Shown piece by piece: positions 33,762 to 42,778 of a stretch of 64,000 nucleotides of DNA. The position numbers were made by a program, and so were the translations under genes. The stretch spans positions 1,116,001-1,180,000 of the forward strand of contig CANMVD010000001.1 of the NCBI GenBank assembly GCA_947501275.1. The letters run 5' to 3'. Positions within the stretch are counted from its first letter, which is position 1; every line of letters starts with the position of its first letter. A model generated the notes under the pieces. The model searched no databases. It saw only the letters and a program-made list of their open reading frames with translations, and was not told the origin of the DNA. This DNA is from an uncultured Tateyamaria sp. Its GTDB lineage: Bacteria > Pseudomonadota > Alphaproteobacteria > Rhodobacterales > Rhodobacteraceae.

Positions 33762-34495
33762 GTGACGTGAAATTGGCTGGTAAACGCTATTGGTTGATCG
33801 GGGCCGGGGATGGTCTTGGCAAGTCTCTGGCGCATCAGATGAGCCGGGCAGGTGTCGAAGTGGTCGTGTCGTCCCGATCCGAGGACAAGCTGGCGGCACT
33901 GGTCGAAGAATTGCCGGGCAAGGCGTCTTACCAGACCGTTGATATTGCGGACGATGCCAGCGTGAAGGCGGCGGCCGAAGCTGTGGGTGAGGTTGACGGG
34001 ATTGTCTTGCTTGCGGGCGTTTACTGGCCGTTTTCAGCCAGGGAGTGGGATGCCGACAAGGCGGTCGCCATGGCGGATGTGAACTTTACCGGCTTTGTGC
34101 GTGTGCTGGGTCAGGTCGTGCCGCAGATGGTGGCACGGGACGCCGGGCATATCGTGATTACATCGTCTTTGACGGGCTTTCGTGGTTTGCCGGGATCCAT
34201 CGGATATACCGCATCCAAAGCGGCGACGATGTCCTTGGCCGAATGCATGCACGCCGATTTGCGCGGCACCGGTGTGCGGGTTCAGGTGGCCAATCCCGGT
34301 TTCATCAAGACACAACTGACCGATAAGAACGACTTTAAGATGCCGTTCATCATGGAGCCCGAAGACGCGGCCCGCGAGATGTTCGAACTGATGATAACGG
34401 ATTCGTTCAAAAAGAGCTTTCCAACGGCCTTCTCCCTTTTGTTCAGGGGCTCGCAATTCCTGCCGGACTGGCTCTATTTCCGCATTTTTGCCTGA
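33758..34495 (+). CDS. Short-chain dehydrogenase/reductase
   Basis: A 245-residue classical SDR. The cofactor loop GAGDGLGKSLA is at about residues 15-25, and the catalytic Ser (about 136-137) and Tyr 150/Lys 154 in GYTASKAA are intact. The SSR segment after beta-2 hints at NADPH use. It is the last gene of the FAD-DUF1365-MFS-DUF3833-SDR operon and overlaps DUF3833 by four bases. The substrate is probably a lipid or lipid-derived carbonyl, by context only. Confidence 0.9.
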   Translation: MSDVKLAGKRYWLIGAGDGLGKSLAHQMSRAGVEVVVSSRSEDKLAALVEELPGKASYQTVDIADDASVKAAAEAVGEVDGIVLLAGVYWPFSAREWDADKAVAMADVNFTGFVRVLGQVVPQMVARDAGHIVITSSLTGFRGLPGSIGYTASKAATMSLAECMHADLRGTGVRVQVANPGFIKTQLTDKNDFKMPFIMEPEDAAREMFELMITDSFKKSFPTAFSLLFRGSQFLPDWLYFRIFA

Positions 34496-34540
34496 TCTAT
34501 TGCGCGCCGCTCGCAAGGCATGGCGGCGATTTGATCTTTC

Positions 34541-34924
34541 CTAATCATATGGCAGGTCTTCGGGCGCGACACCAATGTAATCAGGTGGTGGCAGATGTGG
34601 CAGCCGGATCGCCTTGACCGTCACATCGCCTGCCAGCAATGCCTGCACAACCCGGTGCATTCCGTCCATCAGACGCCCATCCGGGTCGACGATAATCGGG
34701 TAGGTGCGGTCGGCTGCCTGAACCTGTTTCATGTGTTGCGCAATGGCGCGGGGCGTTGGCGTTTTGCCGTCGCTGAACCACCAGTCCTCATCCAGTTCCG
34801 CAATATCGCTCAGGGCCACCTCTTCGTGCGGCAAGTGGCCGAGTCGCGTGACGATCTTGACCATGTCCCAGGCCTGCAAACCATCTGGGGAAGTACGGAA
34901 ATGATATTGCGGACGCATGCTCAT
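34541..34924 (-). CDS. ParB-like domain hypothetical protein
   Basis: A 127-residue protein whose C-terminal half, YPIIVDPDGRLMDGMHRVVQ, resembles the ParB/sulfiredoxin nuclease-like fold core. No DNA-binding domain follows, so it is not a partition protein. The start at 34924 overlaps the stop of the saccharopine dehydrogenase gene as ATGA (a second ATG two codons later is possible). Function unknown; its fixed place behind the dehydrogenase suggests a linked metabolic role. Confidence 0.75.
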   Translation of the reverse strand: MSMRPQYHFRTSPDGLQAWDMVKIVTRLGHLPHEEVALSDIAELDEDWWFSDGKTPTPRAIAQHMKQVQAADRTYPIIVDPDGRLMDGMHRVVQALLAGDVTVKAIRLPHLPPPDYIGVAPEDLPYD

Positions 34925-35970
34925 GCAAGGGCGTTCAGAAAGGTATCTTTGGCGCGCTTCCACACCCCGTGTTCAAGATCGGTCAGGGTCAAAAGGCTGG
35001 GCAGCAATTGGCCTGCATAGTCTTGCGAGCTTTCGAGGGGCAACATCGAAGGCAGATTATCGATGGCCGTCACATCCAGAGGCCGGGCTTGGTGCACGCG
35101 CAATGCTGGCGCGTTCCATGTCGTTGTCCGATCGTAGACCTTGATTGGGGAAAAGTCGCTGTCCGGGTCGCAAGCGATATCGCCAATCACGCTCAGGCGG
35201 CGGGGCAAATGCAGAGCGCTTTCCGGGACAAAAACGGGTGTGCCGGGGCGTGCGAGAATGCAATTAAAAAAGATGTCATGTGCCAGGATTTCAGGAAAAG
35301 GGCCACCATGTGCAGTTTCAGCCATGTCCCAACGGGTCGTGGGAACGCCCATTGCGGTGCATAGATCTGCAGCACCGGTGCCAACCCGACCCAGAGCGCC
35401 GATGATCAGGGCCGTGGGGCGATGGGTGCCTGTGCCGACCAGATCGGATTGCAAATCAGCCAGTAGGTGATTGGCGCTTGGGTAGGCGGACACAGCGCCA
35501 GCGATCTGCCCCTTTTGCTGAGCGATCCAACACTTCAACGCGACCGCCGCGCCTGCATATCCCGCCCAATAGCCAAAGGCCGCAACGCGGCGGTTGTCAC
35601 CGTCTACGAGGTATTCAAGATCATAGAGCGTCCCGCCACCAGCCTTGAACCGCTCCAGCAGAATGCGCCCGGCGGGTTGGCCCTTGAAGGCGTGGCCAAA
35701 CATGATGTGGCGATGGGGCAGGGGTGTGCCGTCCTCGGGCAGTTCCTTGAGGCCAAAGATGATGGCGTCGTCGGGGGCTGTGGGCCAACTGTTTTCCCGC
35801 GCGATTGTGGCGCCGGTTTCGGCGTAACGATCTGTAGGGATGCAGCGGCTTGTGCTGTCCTCGACCGTCACTTTGATCCCGGCGTCCATCAGTTTTGCAA
35901 CGCCTTCGGGCGTCAGCCCCACGCGCTCTTCGTGGTCACGTTGTTCGGCGCGCACCCAGAGATGGGTCAT
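34921..35970 (-). CDS. Saccharopine dehydrogenase (NAD, lysine-forming) family
   Basis: A 349-residue protein of the alanine-dehydrogenase/saccharopine-dehydrogenase fold. The N-terminus MTHLWVRAEQRDHEERVGLT and the HIMFGHAFKGQ, DLEYLVD and RVGTGAADLC (Rossmann) blocks match lysine-forming saccharopine dehydrogenase, which splits saccharopine to lysine and 2-oxoglutarate or runs in reverse. The ATG at 35970 overlaps the GST stop as ATGA. This is unusual for bacteria that make lysine through diaminopimelate, so a catabolic or osmotic role is likely; that is inference. Confidence 0.85.
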   Translation of the reverse strand: MTHLWVRAEQRDHEERVGLTPEGVAKLMDAGIKVTVEDSTSRCIPTDRYAETGATIARENSWPTAPDDAIIFGLKELPEDGTPLPHRHIMFGHAFKGQPAGRILLERFKAGGGTLYDLEYLVDGDNRRVAAFGYWAGYAGAAVALKCWIAQQKGQIAGAVSAYPSANHLLADLQSDLVGTGTHRPTALIIGALGRVGTGAADLCTAMGVPTTRWDMAETAHGGPFPEILAHDIFFNCILARPGTPVFVPESALHLPRRLSVIGDIACDPDSDFSPIKVYDRTTTWNAPALRVHQARPLDVTAIDNLPSMLPLESSQDYAGQLLPSLLTLTDLEHGVWKRAKDTFLNALA

Positions 35971-36578
35971 CCCAACATACCCTTGGCGCGCACAGCCTTG
36001 AGTGACGCCCGCCCTTCCATCGTGTCCATAAAGGTTCGGATTTTGGCAAAGGGTGCCAGATCCACACCGTCCCCCGGTGCCCAATGGCACAGCATGAACA
36101 GGTAGCAATCCGCGACAGTGATTGTATCGCCCAGAATGAACGGCCCTGTCAGGCACTCGTTTTCGATATAGGCCGCGGATGCGGTCATGGTCTCGGGGAC
36201 CTTGGCCTTCATGTCGGCAAGGCTGGCATCTGCGTCAGCCCAACGATACCCCCGCATCTTGTGGGCATGATTGATGTGCATGGTCGAGGCGAGATAATAC
36301 ATCACCCCGCGCACGCGCGCGGCATCGAACGCGTGGCTTGGCATCATATGTGGCGCCAGGGTCGCGATGTAGTCCATCAGCGCGCCGGTTTCCGTCAGCA
36401 GCGTTCCGTCCACGTCCAGTGCAGGCACGCGCCCTTTGGGGTTGATCCGGGCATATTCCGGGGTGGTTTGTTCCCCTTTGGCAAAATCTAGACGATGGGT
36501 GTCGTAAGGTATCCCCGCCTCTTCCAGCGCAATGGCCACTGCAATGGATATTGTTCCGTTGGCATAATAGAGCTTCAT
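35967..36578 (-). CDS. Glutathione S-transferase
   Basis: A 203-residue cytosolic GST. The thioredoxin-fold N-domain starts MKLYYANGTISIAVAIALEE and has NPKGRVPALDVDG plus the LTETGALMDYIA glutathione-binding block; the helical C-domain has GDTITVADCYLFMLC. The ATG at 36578 follows AAGGA; the frame's 31 earlier codons overlap the upstream gene. It is second in a four-gene minus-strand operon. Class and substrate are unknown. Confidence 0.9.
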   Translation of the reverse strand: MKLYYANGTISIAVAIALEEAGIPYDTHRLDFAKGEQTTPEYARINPKGRVPALDVDGTLLTETGALMDYIATLAPHMMPSHAFDAARVRGVMYYLASTMHINHAHKMRGYRWADADASLADMKAKVPETMTASAAYIENECLTGPFILGDTITVADCYLFMLCHWAPGDGVDLAPFAKIRTFMDTMEGRASLKAVRAKGMLG

Positions 36579-36588
36579 GGCGTGATCC

Positions 36589-37242
36589 TTAAACATGCGT
36601 TTGTGCGTAGTGCCGATCGGGTGCTTCGAGGTGGGGGATGGCGTTGAACATGACCGGCGACCACGTTCCACCTATGGGATGCAGGCGGTGCATGGAGGTA
36701 TTCATGATCGCCAGCGCCACATTGGCCATGTTGGTCACATCAAGACCCAGGTGCAGGCGCATGGTCATCGCAATCAGACCGCCCGAGGTCACAACAAGAG
36801 CAGGCCCTGTTCCTTCACCGATTTCCACGAGCACATCCCGGATACGGGTTTCGAATTGCGCAAAGCGCTCGGGCGCGCCTTCGAGTTTGTCCTCTTGCCA
36901 ATGGGTCAACACAACGGGGAAGTGGTGCACGAATTCGCTTGGTTCTGTGGGTGCTGCGATCCCGTGCTCGGCCTCGAGCGCCTGCGCCATGGTGAAGTAC
37001 TCCAACTCGTTCAGGCGCTCATCACGGGTTGCGGTGAGCCCCGTCGCCATGGCGTCCGCCGTCTGGATGTGCCGTCTCAGCGTACCTGTGTAGAGTCGTG
37101 TGTGGTGGTTATGCGTGTCGGTGAGGTGAGCGCCAAGCCACGTCGCCTGCTGGTGCCCGAGGTCGCTGAGTTGGTCGTAGCTGGCTTCGTCCTTGGCGTG
37201 GGTGTTAGCCTGACCGTGACGAATGAGTGTGATGTGGGACAT
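36589..37242 (-). CDS. Histidine phosphatase family protein
   Basis: A 217-residue phosphoglycerate-mutase-like phosphatase. The catalytic LIRHGQAN has the phospho-histidine near residue 9, with TGTLRRHIQTAD (second Arg), an acid in LNELEYF, and a later VVTSGGLIAM in which the usual second catalytic His of the GG motif is replaced by Ser. It starts at ATG 37242, with GTG 37248 as alternative. It is first in the operon with GST, saccharopine dehydrogenase and the ParB-like gene. Because the second active-site His is not obvious, activity should be treated with caution. Confidence 0.85.
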   Translation of the reverse strand: MSHITLIRHGQANTHAKDEASYDQLSDLGHQQATWLGAHLTDTHNHHTRLYTGTLRRHIQTADAMATGLTATRDERLNELEYFTMAQALEAEHGIAAPTEPSEFVHHFPVVLTHWQEDKLEGAPERFAQFETRIRDVLVEIGEGTGPALVVTSGGLIAMTMRLHLGLDVTNMANVALAIMNTSMHRLHPIGGTWSPVMFNAIPHLEAPDRHYAQTHV

Positions 37243-37478
37243 GGGCACTTTCGGCTGGGGTTTGCCTTGTTCTAGGCGACGTAGGGCAGGGTGGAAAGTG
37301 CAGGAGCCTTCGGCGAGGATTTTTTGGAACAGAGATAGGGGAGGGCGCCGCGCATCATGGCACAGGTGTGCGCATCGGAAACGGGCGCGACGCGAAAACG
37401 GGGTGTGGTGTCGGGATTGGGAGTCTCCCGGACATCTGATTTGCGCTACACAGCCCAGAGATGAGGGAGATGAGCGCG

Positions 37479-40244
37479 ATGGTCGATCAGGTTACATTTA
37501 CGCTGGACGGTGTTGAAGTGCAGGCCGAGGCTGGCATGACCATTTGGGAAGTGGCCAATGGCCGTGGCCTCGTGATCCCGCATTTGTGCCACAAGCCATC
37601 GCCGGGCTATCGCCCTGACGGCAACTGCCGTGCCTGCATGGTCGAGATTGAAGGCGAGCGTGTTCTGGCGGCATCCTGTATCCGCGAGCCCTCGGACGGC
37701 ATGGTTGTGACAACCAATTCGGCCCGTGCGACCAACGCCCGCAAGATGGTGGTGGAGATGTTGGTGGCGGACCAGCCTGCGCGCGATGTGGCCCACGACA
37801 AGTCAGCCCATCTGTGGGACATGGCCGAGATGAATGGTGTGAGCGAGAGCCGATTCCCCAAATTGGAAGAGGGCCGCATTCCGCTGCTCGATGACAGTCA
37901 CGTGGCGATGTCGGTGAACCTGGATGCCTGTATCCAGTGTGGCCTGTGCGTGCGTGCCTGTCGTGAAGTTCAGGTCAACGATGTGATCGGCATGTCGGGT
38001 CGTGGCCATGACGCCTACCCGACCTTTGATATGGCCGACCCGATGGGCGACAGCACCTGCGTGGCATGTGGTGAGTGCGTGCAGGCCTGTCCGACTGGCG
38101 CGTTGATGCCAGCGAGCGTCGTGGATGACAGCCAGATAGGGGACAGCGCGGACTATGACGATGAAGTCGAAAGTATTTGCCCCTTCTGCGGCGTGGGCTG
38201 CCAGATTTCGCTGAAGGTCAAGGACGGTAAGGTCAAATATGTCGAAGGCATCAACGGCCCCGCAAACGAAGGCCGCCTGTGCGTCAAGGGGCGTTTTGGT
38301 TTTGACTACATCCACCATGATCACCGTCTGACCAAGCCTTTGATCCGTCGGGACGACGCCCCTGCCAAAGGGTTGAACGTGGACCCGGGCAATTGGGGTG
38401 AGGTGTTTCGCGAGGCGACGTGGGACGAGGCGCTGGATTTTGCGGCAAAGGGCCTGAAAGGACGGGGCCGTGAAGTCGCAGGTTTTGGCTCGGCCAAGTG
38501 CACAAATGAAGAGGCGTACCTGTTTCAGAAGTTCATTCGTCAGGGCTTTGGTCACAACAACGTCGATCACTGCACCCGGCTGTGCCATGCGTCGTCCGTG
38601 GCGGCATTGATGGAGAATGTCGGCTCGGGCGCTGTGACGGCGACCTTTAACGAGATTGAAAACGCGGATGTTGCCATTGCGATTGGTTGCAACCCGATCG
38701 AGAACCATCCCGTCGCGGCCACCTATTTCAAGCAGTTCACCAAGCGTGGCGGCAAGTTGATTGTGATGGATCCGAGGGGGCAGGCGTTGAAACGCTTTTC
38801 CTCGCATATGCTGCAATTCCGTCCCGGCGCGGATGTGTCCATGCTGAACGCGATCATGCATGTGATCGTCGAAGAGGGCCTGTACGATCAGCAATATATC
38901 GAGGCCTATACCGAGAATTGGGAAGCCGAGAAGGAACATCTGAAAGGGTTTGCGCCCGAAAAGATGGCGGAGATTTGTGGCATCGAGGCGGATGTTCTGC
39001 GCGATGTGGCGCGCACCTTTGCCGGGGCCAAGGCGGGTATGATTTTCTGGGGAATGGGTGTGTCCCAGCACATTCACGGTACAGACAATTCACGCTGTCT
39101 GATTTCGCTGGCACTGATGTGTGGCCATGTGGGGCGTCCCGGTGCGGGGCTGCATCCGCTGCGCGGACAGAACAACGTGCAGGGCGCGTCGGACGCGGGG
39201 CTGATCCCGATGTTCCTGCCGGACTATCAAACGGTGACAGACGATGGGGTGCGCTCGGCCTTTACGGATGTGTGGGGTTCCGGTGATTTCTCGTCCGAGA
39301 AGGGTCTGACCGTGACCGAGATCATGGATGCTGTCCATCACGGGGACATCAAGGCGATGTATGTGTTGGGCGAGAACCCGGCGATGTCGGACCCGGATGT
39401 GGAGCACGCGCGTGATGCCATGGCCAAGCTGGATCATCTTGTGGTGCAGGATATCTTCATCACCGAGACGGCGAACTATGCCGATGTGATCCTGCCGGCC
39501 TCGGCCTTTGCTGAAAAGTCCGGGACAGTGACCAACACCAACCGTCAGGTGCAAATGGGCCGCCCGGCGGTGCCGCCCCCCGGGGAGGCACGCGAGGACT
39601 GGCGGATCGAGGTAGAGCTGGCCAAGCGTTGCGGGTTGGACTGGGCCTATGACAGCCCGGCGGATGTGTTTGCCGAGATGAAGCTGAACATGGCGTCGCT
39701 GGACAACATCACGTGGGATCGTCTGGAAGGGCAGAACGCGGTGACCTATCCGTCACTGTCCCCCGAAGATCCCGGGCAGCCAATTGTGTTTGGCGATGGT
39801 TTCCCGCGGCCGGACGGGCGCGCGCGCTTTACGCCAGCGGCCGTCATTCCGCCTGATGATGTGCCGGATGCAGAGTATCCGATGATCCTGACAACGGGCC
39901 GTCAGTTGGAGCATTGGCACACCGGGTCAATGACGCGCCGGTCGTCTGTTCTGGATGCGGTTGAGCCGGAAGCGAACTGTTCGTTGCATCCATCGACTTT
40001 GCGCAAGTTGGGTGTTCCAGCCGGTGGAATGGTCCGCCTGACCACCAAACGCGGGACCATCGACATCATGGCGCGGGAGGATCGGGCGGTGGCCCCTGAT
40101 ATGGTGTTCCTGCCCTTTGCATATGTCGAAGCGGCAGCCAATATCCTGACGAACCCGGCTGTAGACCCCTACGGAAAAATCCCGGAGTTCAAATTTTCAG
40201 CGGTGCGGGTTGAGGCGGTCGCAGGGGCGGTGGCAGCAGAGTAG
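37479..40244 (+). CDS. Molybdopterin formate dehydrogenase-like alpha subunit, stand-alone
   Basis: A 921-residue iron-sulfur molybdoenzyme. An N-terminal [2Fe-2S] domain has Cys at about 37, 50, 53 and 67. Two ferredoxin-type [4Fe-4S] sets follow (CIQCGLCVRAC and CVACGECVQACP), then the MopB cluster CPFCGVGC, then the catalytic domain with the Mo-ligand Cys near 369 in HCTRLCHASS. The His/Cys cluster found after the [2Fe-2S] domain in FdsA and NuoG is missing: this stretch reads DQPARDVAHDKSAHLWD. No fdsB, fdsG or fdsC/D genes adjoin. Formate is the likely substrate; the electron acceptor is unknown. ATG 37479 was chosen from its AGGGAG site. Confidence 0.88.
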   Translation: MVDQVTFTLDGVEVQAEAGMTIWEVANGRGLVIPHLCHKPSPGYRPDGNCRACMVEIEGERVLAASCIREPSDGMVVTTNSARATNARKMVVEMLVADQPARDVAHDKSAHLWDMAEMNGVSESRFPKLEEGRIPLLDDSHVAMSVNLDACIQCGLCVRACREVQVNDVIGMSGRGHDAYPTFDMADPMGDSTCVACGECVQACPTGALMPASVVDDSQIGDSADYDDEVESICPFCGVGCQISLKVKDGKVKYVEGINGPANEGRLCVKGRFGFDYIHHDHRLTKPLIRRDDAPAKGLNVDPGNWGEVFREATWDEALDFAAKGLKGRGREVAGFGSAKCTNEEAYLFQKFIRQGFGHNNVDHCTRLCHASSVAALMENVGSGAVTATFNEIENADVAIAIGCNPIENHPVAATYFKQFTKRGGKLIVMDPRGQALKRFSSHMLQFRPGADVSMLNAIMHVIVEEGLYDQQYIEAYTENWEAEKEHLKGFAPEKMAEICGIEADVLRDVARTFAGAKAGMIFWGMGVSQHIHGTDNSRCLISLALMCGHVGRPGAGLHPLRGQNNVQGASDAGLIPMFLPDYQTVTDDGVRSAFTDVWGSGDFSSEKGLTVTEIMDAVHHGDIKAMYVLGENPAMSDPDVEHARDAMAKLDHLVVQDIFITETANYADVILPASAFAEKSGTVTNTNRQVQMGRPAVPPPGEAREDWRIEVELAKRCGLDWAYDSPADVFAEMKLNMASLDNITWDRLEGQNAVTYPSLSPEDPGQPIVFGDGFPRPDGRARFTPAAVIPPDDVPDAEYPMILTTGRQLEHWHTGSMTRRSSVLDAVEPEANCSLHPSTLRKLGVPAGGMVRLTTKRGTIDIMAREDRAVAPDMVFLPFAYVEAAANILTNPAVDPYGKIPEFKFSAVRVEAVAGAVAAE

Positions 40245-40781
40245 ATGCGTCTTCTTGGGTTCTTTTGGACTTGGGTTATGATGGCAGGGTCAGCACTGGC
40301 TCAGGACGGCAGGCTGGATATCCTGACTCAATCAGGTTTTTTGGCGCGCATGAATGAGCGCGGAGACTGGGCTGCGGAGCGCAACGGGCGTCGGGTCGCG
40401 TACACTTGCCAGACATGTGCAGGTGAGGTTGTCGCAATGCTGGACGTTTGGGCGCTGAAAGACGGGTATTCGTCGGATGAGGCGCGCAAGGCCTATTTGG
40501 TTGAGCGTCGCGATCAGTGCGCGGATTGGGCAGTGGCCGGAACCGGGCGGTGTCTGGCCACTGATACCATACGACTGCGCGGTGACGCTTTGCGCGGCTA
40601 TCGATCATCGCAGGTGGTGGATGGTGTCACGTCGATCGAGACGATACTTTTCTATCGCGACCCACAGTGGGGTGCAGAGGTGATCCGTTCGGTCGTTTCT
40701 GCGACGGATGCCTCGGATATCCCGGATGGCACGGTTGAGATGTTGCGCACCCACATGTTGCGCCTCACCTTGTTTTGGTGA
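40245..40781 (+). CDS. Exported hypothetical protein downstream of the formate dehydrogenase-like gene
   Basis: A 178-residue protein with a cleavable signal peptide (MRLLGFFWTWVMMAGSALAQ). The mature part has a CQTC pair near residue 55 and two further Cys, and no known domain that I can recognise. The ATG follows the dehydrogenase stop without a gap, so the two are co-transcribed. A periplasmic location makes a direct role in the cytosolic dehydrogenase unlikely. Confidence 0.75.
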   Translation: MRLLGFFWTWVMMAGSALAQDGRLDILTQSGFLARMNERGDWAAERNGRRVAYTCQTCAGEVVAMLDVWALKDGYSSDEARKAYLVERRDQCADWAVAGTGRCLATDTIRLRGDALRGYRSSQVVDGVTSIETILFYRDPQWGAEVIRSVVSATDASDIPDGTVEMLRTHMLRLTLFW

Positions 40782-40799
40782 GCGCATCAATCTGATTGA

Positions 40800-40814
40800 G
40801 CGCCCTTGGGGCGC
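40800..40814 (+). terminator. Hairpin after the exported hypothetical gene
   Basis: GCGCCC-TTG-GGGCGC, a six-base-pair stem 18 bases after the stop codon. The following bases are only moderately T-rich (TTTGTTCTTG), so termination may be weak. Confidence 0.4.
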
Positions 40815-40835
40815 ACGCGATTTGTTCTTGTGAAT

Positions 40836-40884
40836 GAGGGGCTCTGCCCCTCAAACTCCCCGTGGTATTTCTGGTCAGAAGAAG
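40836..40884 (+). repeat. Intergenic repeat, copy 3 (perfect hairpin plus tail)
   Basis: Hairpin GAGGGGC-TCT-GCCCCTC (40836-40852) followed by AAACTCCCC and the tail GTGGTATTTCTGGTCAGAAG. The tail ends nine bases before the ATG of the amidohydrolase gene, so its AGAAGAAG may serve as that gene's ribosome site. Confidence 0.75.
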
Positions 40885-40892
40885 ATGTGTTC

Positions 40893-42080
40893 ATGGCGGT
40901 GTCGACAGAGAGATTCCTGAAGGATTTACATTTCGTGCGCCGTTTCGGCGCACAGGGAACGGGCGTTGTGCGCCCTGCCTATTCCGGGCCTGATCTGGGC
41001 GCGCGGGATTGGTTGGCGTCACGGATGGCTGAGGCCGGGTTGGCGGTGCGTTTCGACGCTATGGGCAACCTGTTCGGGTTGGCTGAGGGGCAGTCGTTGT
41101 TGTTGGGGTCGCATTCGGACAGCCAGCCCACAGGGGGGTGGCTGGATGGCGCCTTGGGAGTTGTGGCCGCATTGGAGGTGGCTCGCACCAGTTTAGAGAC
41201 GGGTGGCCCTGCGATATCAGTTGTGTCCTTTCAGGATGAAGAGGGTCGTTTTGGTGTAACAACGGGCTCAAATGTGTGGTGCGGAGGCCTGACGCAATGC
41301 ACCGCTGATGCTTTGACAGATCATGCGGGCGTGACCCTGGCCGCGGCGCGGGCGGCGTTGGGAGAGCGGGTTGGCGCGCCTGTCGATCCGTCGCAGTTCA
41401 CGGGGTATGTCGAATTGCATATCGAGCAGGGCCCGGTGTTGGATACAGCGCGTGAGCAGATCGGTGTGGTAACAGATATTGTCGGCATTCGTGATCGTGT
41501 GATCACTTTGACGGGCGCACAAAATCACGCGGGCACCACACCGATGCATTTGCGGCGCGACGCGTTTCAGGGTCTCAGTGCGTTCAACGCGATGCTCAAT
41601 GATCGGCTGCGCAATGTCGTCATGCCAAGTACTGTTTGGACGATTGGTCATGTGGCTGTTGCGCCGAACGCATCGTCCATCGTGCCGGGGCAGGTCCGAT
41701 TCTCGATGCAGTGGCGTGATGGCGATATCGCGCGGCTTGACCGAATGCAGTCGGTAATTGACGAGACCCTCGCGCAAGTGGCTGACGCACATGGTTTGGA
41801 TGTCGAGTTGGGCCCGTTGCTGGGATTGGATCCCGTGACTATGGATGCTGCCTTGCAGGCGAGGCTTGAGGCAGCGGCAGAGAAGGTGGCCCCGGGCAAG
41901 TGGCGCCTGATGCCATCGGGTGCCTTGCATGACGCGACCAATGTGGCTCGATGCATGCCTGTTGCGATGTTGTTTGTGCCATCAATTGGCGGAATTTCAC
42001 ATGCCTTTGAAGAGGACACGGACGAGGTTGATCTGGTGGCCGGCTTGCGGGTTCTTGCCGGCGCGGCGGGTGTTGCCTAG
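40893..42080 (+). CDS. M20 family amidohydrolase (N-carbamoyl-amino-acid hydrolase / allantoate amidohydrolase type)
   Basis: A 395-residue dimetal hydrolase that removes a carbamoyl or ureido group. The metal motifs are [32 protein letters not shown] and a C-terminal GGISHAFEE, with the substrate-binding NHAGTTPM block. The ATG at 40893 opens the conserved region; 29 extra codons upstream fall in the repeat. Annotation as hydantoinase/carbamoylase or allantoate amidohydrolase cannot be separated here, since no pyrimidine or purine catabolic genes adjoin. Confidence 0.88.
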   Translation: MAVSTERFLKDLHFVRRFGAQGTGVVRPAYSGPDLGARDWLASRMAEAGLAVRFDAMGNLFGLAEGQSLLLGSHSDSQPTGGWLDGALGVVAALEVARTSLETGGPAISVVSFQDEEGRFGVTTGSNVWCGGLTQCTADALTDHAGVTLAAARAALGERVGAPVDPSQFTGYVELHIEQGPVLDTAREQIGVVTDIVGIRDRVITLTGAQNHAGTTPMHLRRDAFQGLSAFNAMLNDRLRNVVMPSTVWTIGHVAVAPNASSIVPGQVRFSMQWRDGDIARLDRMQSVIDETLAQVADAHGLDVELGPLLGLDPVTMDAALQARLEAAAEKVAPGKWRLMPSGALHDATNVARCMPVAMLFVPSIGGISHAFEEDTDEVDLVAGLRVLAGAAGVA

Positions 42081-42778
42081 GACCAGCTGACATCACCGAG
42101 GAAAATATATCCGGCGCCGTAGATTGTTTTGATCAGGCGCGGGTTTTTGGGATCCTCGCGCAGTTTGGTGCGCAGTCGCGAAATCCGGACATCCATGGCG
42201 CGGTCGAAACTTTCCCCTGCAGTGCCGCCCAGTAATTCCTGCATTTGCGCCCGGCTGATCAGGCGTTTGGGGGCATCAAGGAACAAGCGCAGCACTTCGC
42301 CTTCGGCGTGGGAAAAGGGAGCTTCGATCCCGTCGTCATCTGTCAGGGTGTAACTGTCAAACGAGGCTGTCCAGCCGTTGAACCGAGCGATTTGGCCAGA
42401 GGTGTTTGCAGCCTTGGGATTGCGCAGGCGAGCGCGGATGCGGGCGACAACTTCAGCGGGTTCGAACGGTTTGATGATGTAGTCATCAGCACCCAGTTCC
42501 AACCCTGTCACTTTGTCCTGCACCTGTGCGCGGCCGGAAATGATGATGACAATAGCCCCCTGTTCCAGCGCAAGGCGGTGCACCAGTGTTAACCCGTCTG
42601 TGTCCGGCAGGCCCAGATCCACAAGGCAGACATCGGGTTTGTTGTTGGTCAGCGCAGCCTCAAACGCAGAGGCGCGCGCAAAGCAGAGGGTACGAAACCC
42701 GGCTTCTTCCAGTGCTTCGGACAACATGGTGCGGATCGCCGGTTCGTCGTCGAGTATGGTGACAAGGGGTGCGGTCAT
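42077..42778 (-). CDS. OmpR-family response regulator
   Basis: A 233-residue transcriptional regulator. The receiver domain has the acid pair DDE at 10-12, phospho-Asp 54 in [12 protein letters not shown] and Lys in IIKPFEPAE. The C-terminal winged helix ends [26 protein letters not shown]. The start overlaps the histidine kinase stop as ATGA, so kinase and regulator are made together. Targets are unknown; the divergent acyl-CoA ligase/ABC operon starting at 44863 is the nearest candidate. Confidence 0.93.
   Translation of the reverse strand: MTAPLVTILDDEPAIRTMLSEALEEAGFRTLCFARASAFEAALTNNKPDVCLVDLGLPDTDGLTLVHRLALEQGAIVIIISGRAQVQDKVTGLELGADDYIIKPFEPAEVVARIRARLRNPKAANTSGQIARFNGWTASFDSYTLTDDDGIEAPFSHAEGEVLRLFLDAPKRLISRAQMQELLGGTAGESFDRAMDVRISRLRTKLREDPKNPRLIKTIYGAGYIFLGDVSWS

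Noticed and set aside
37803-39077. A 424-codon open frame on the minus strand
   Set aside because: It is the antisense of the formate dehydrogenase-like gene in high-GC codon usage, with His/Arg-rich composition and no family resemblance.
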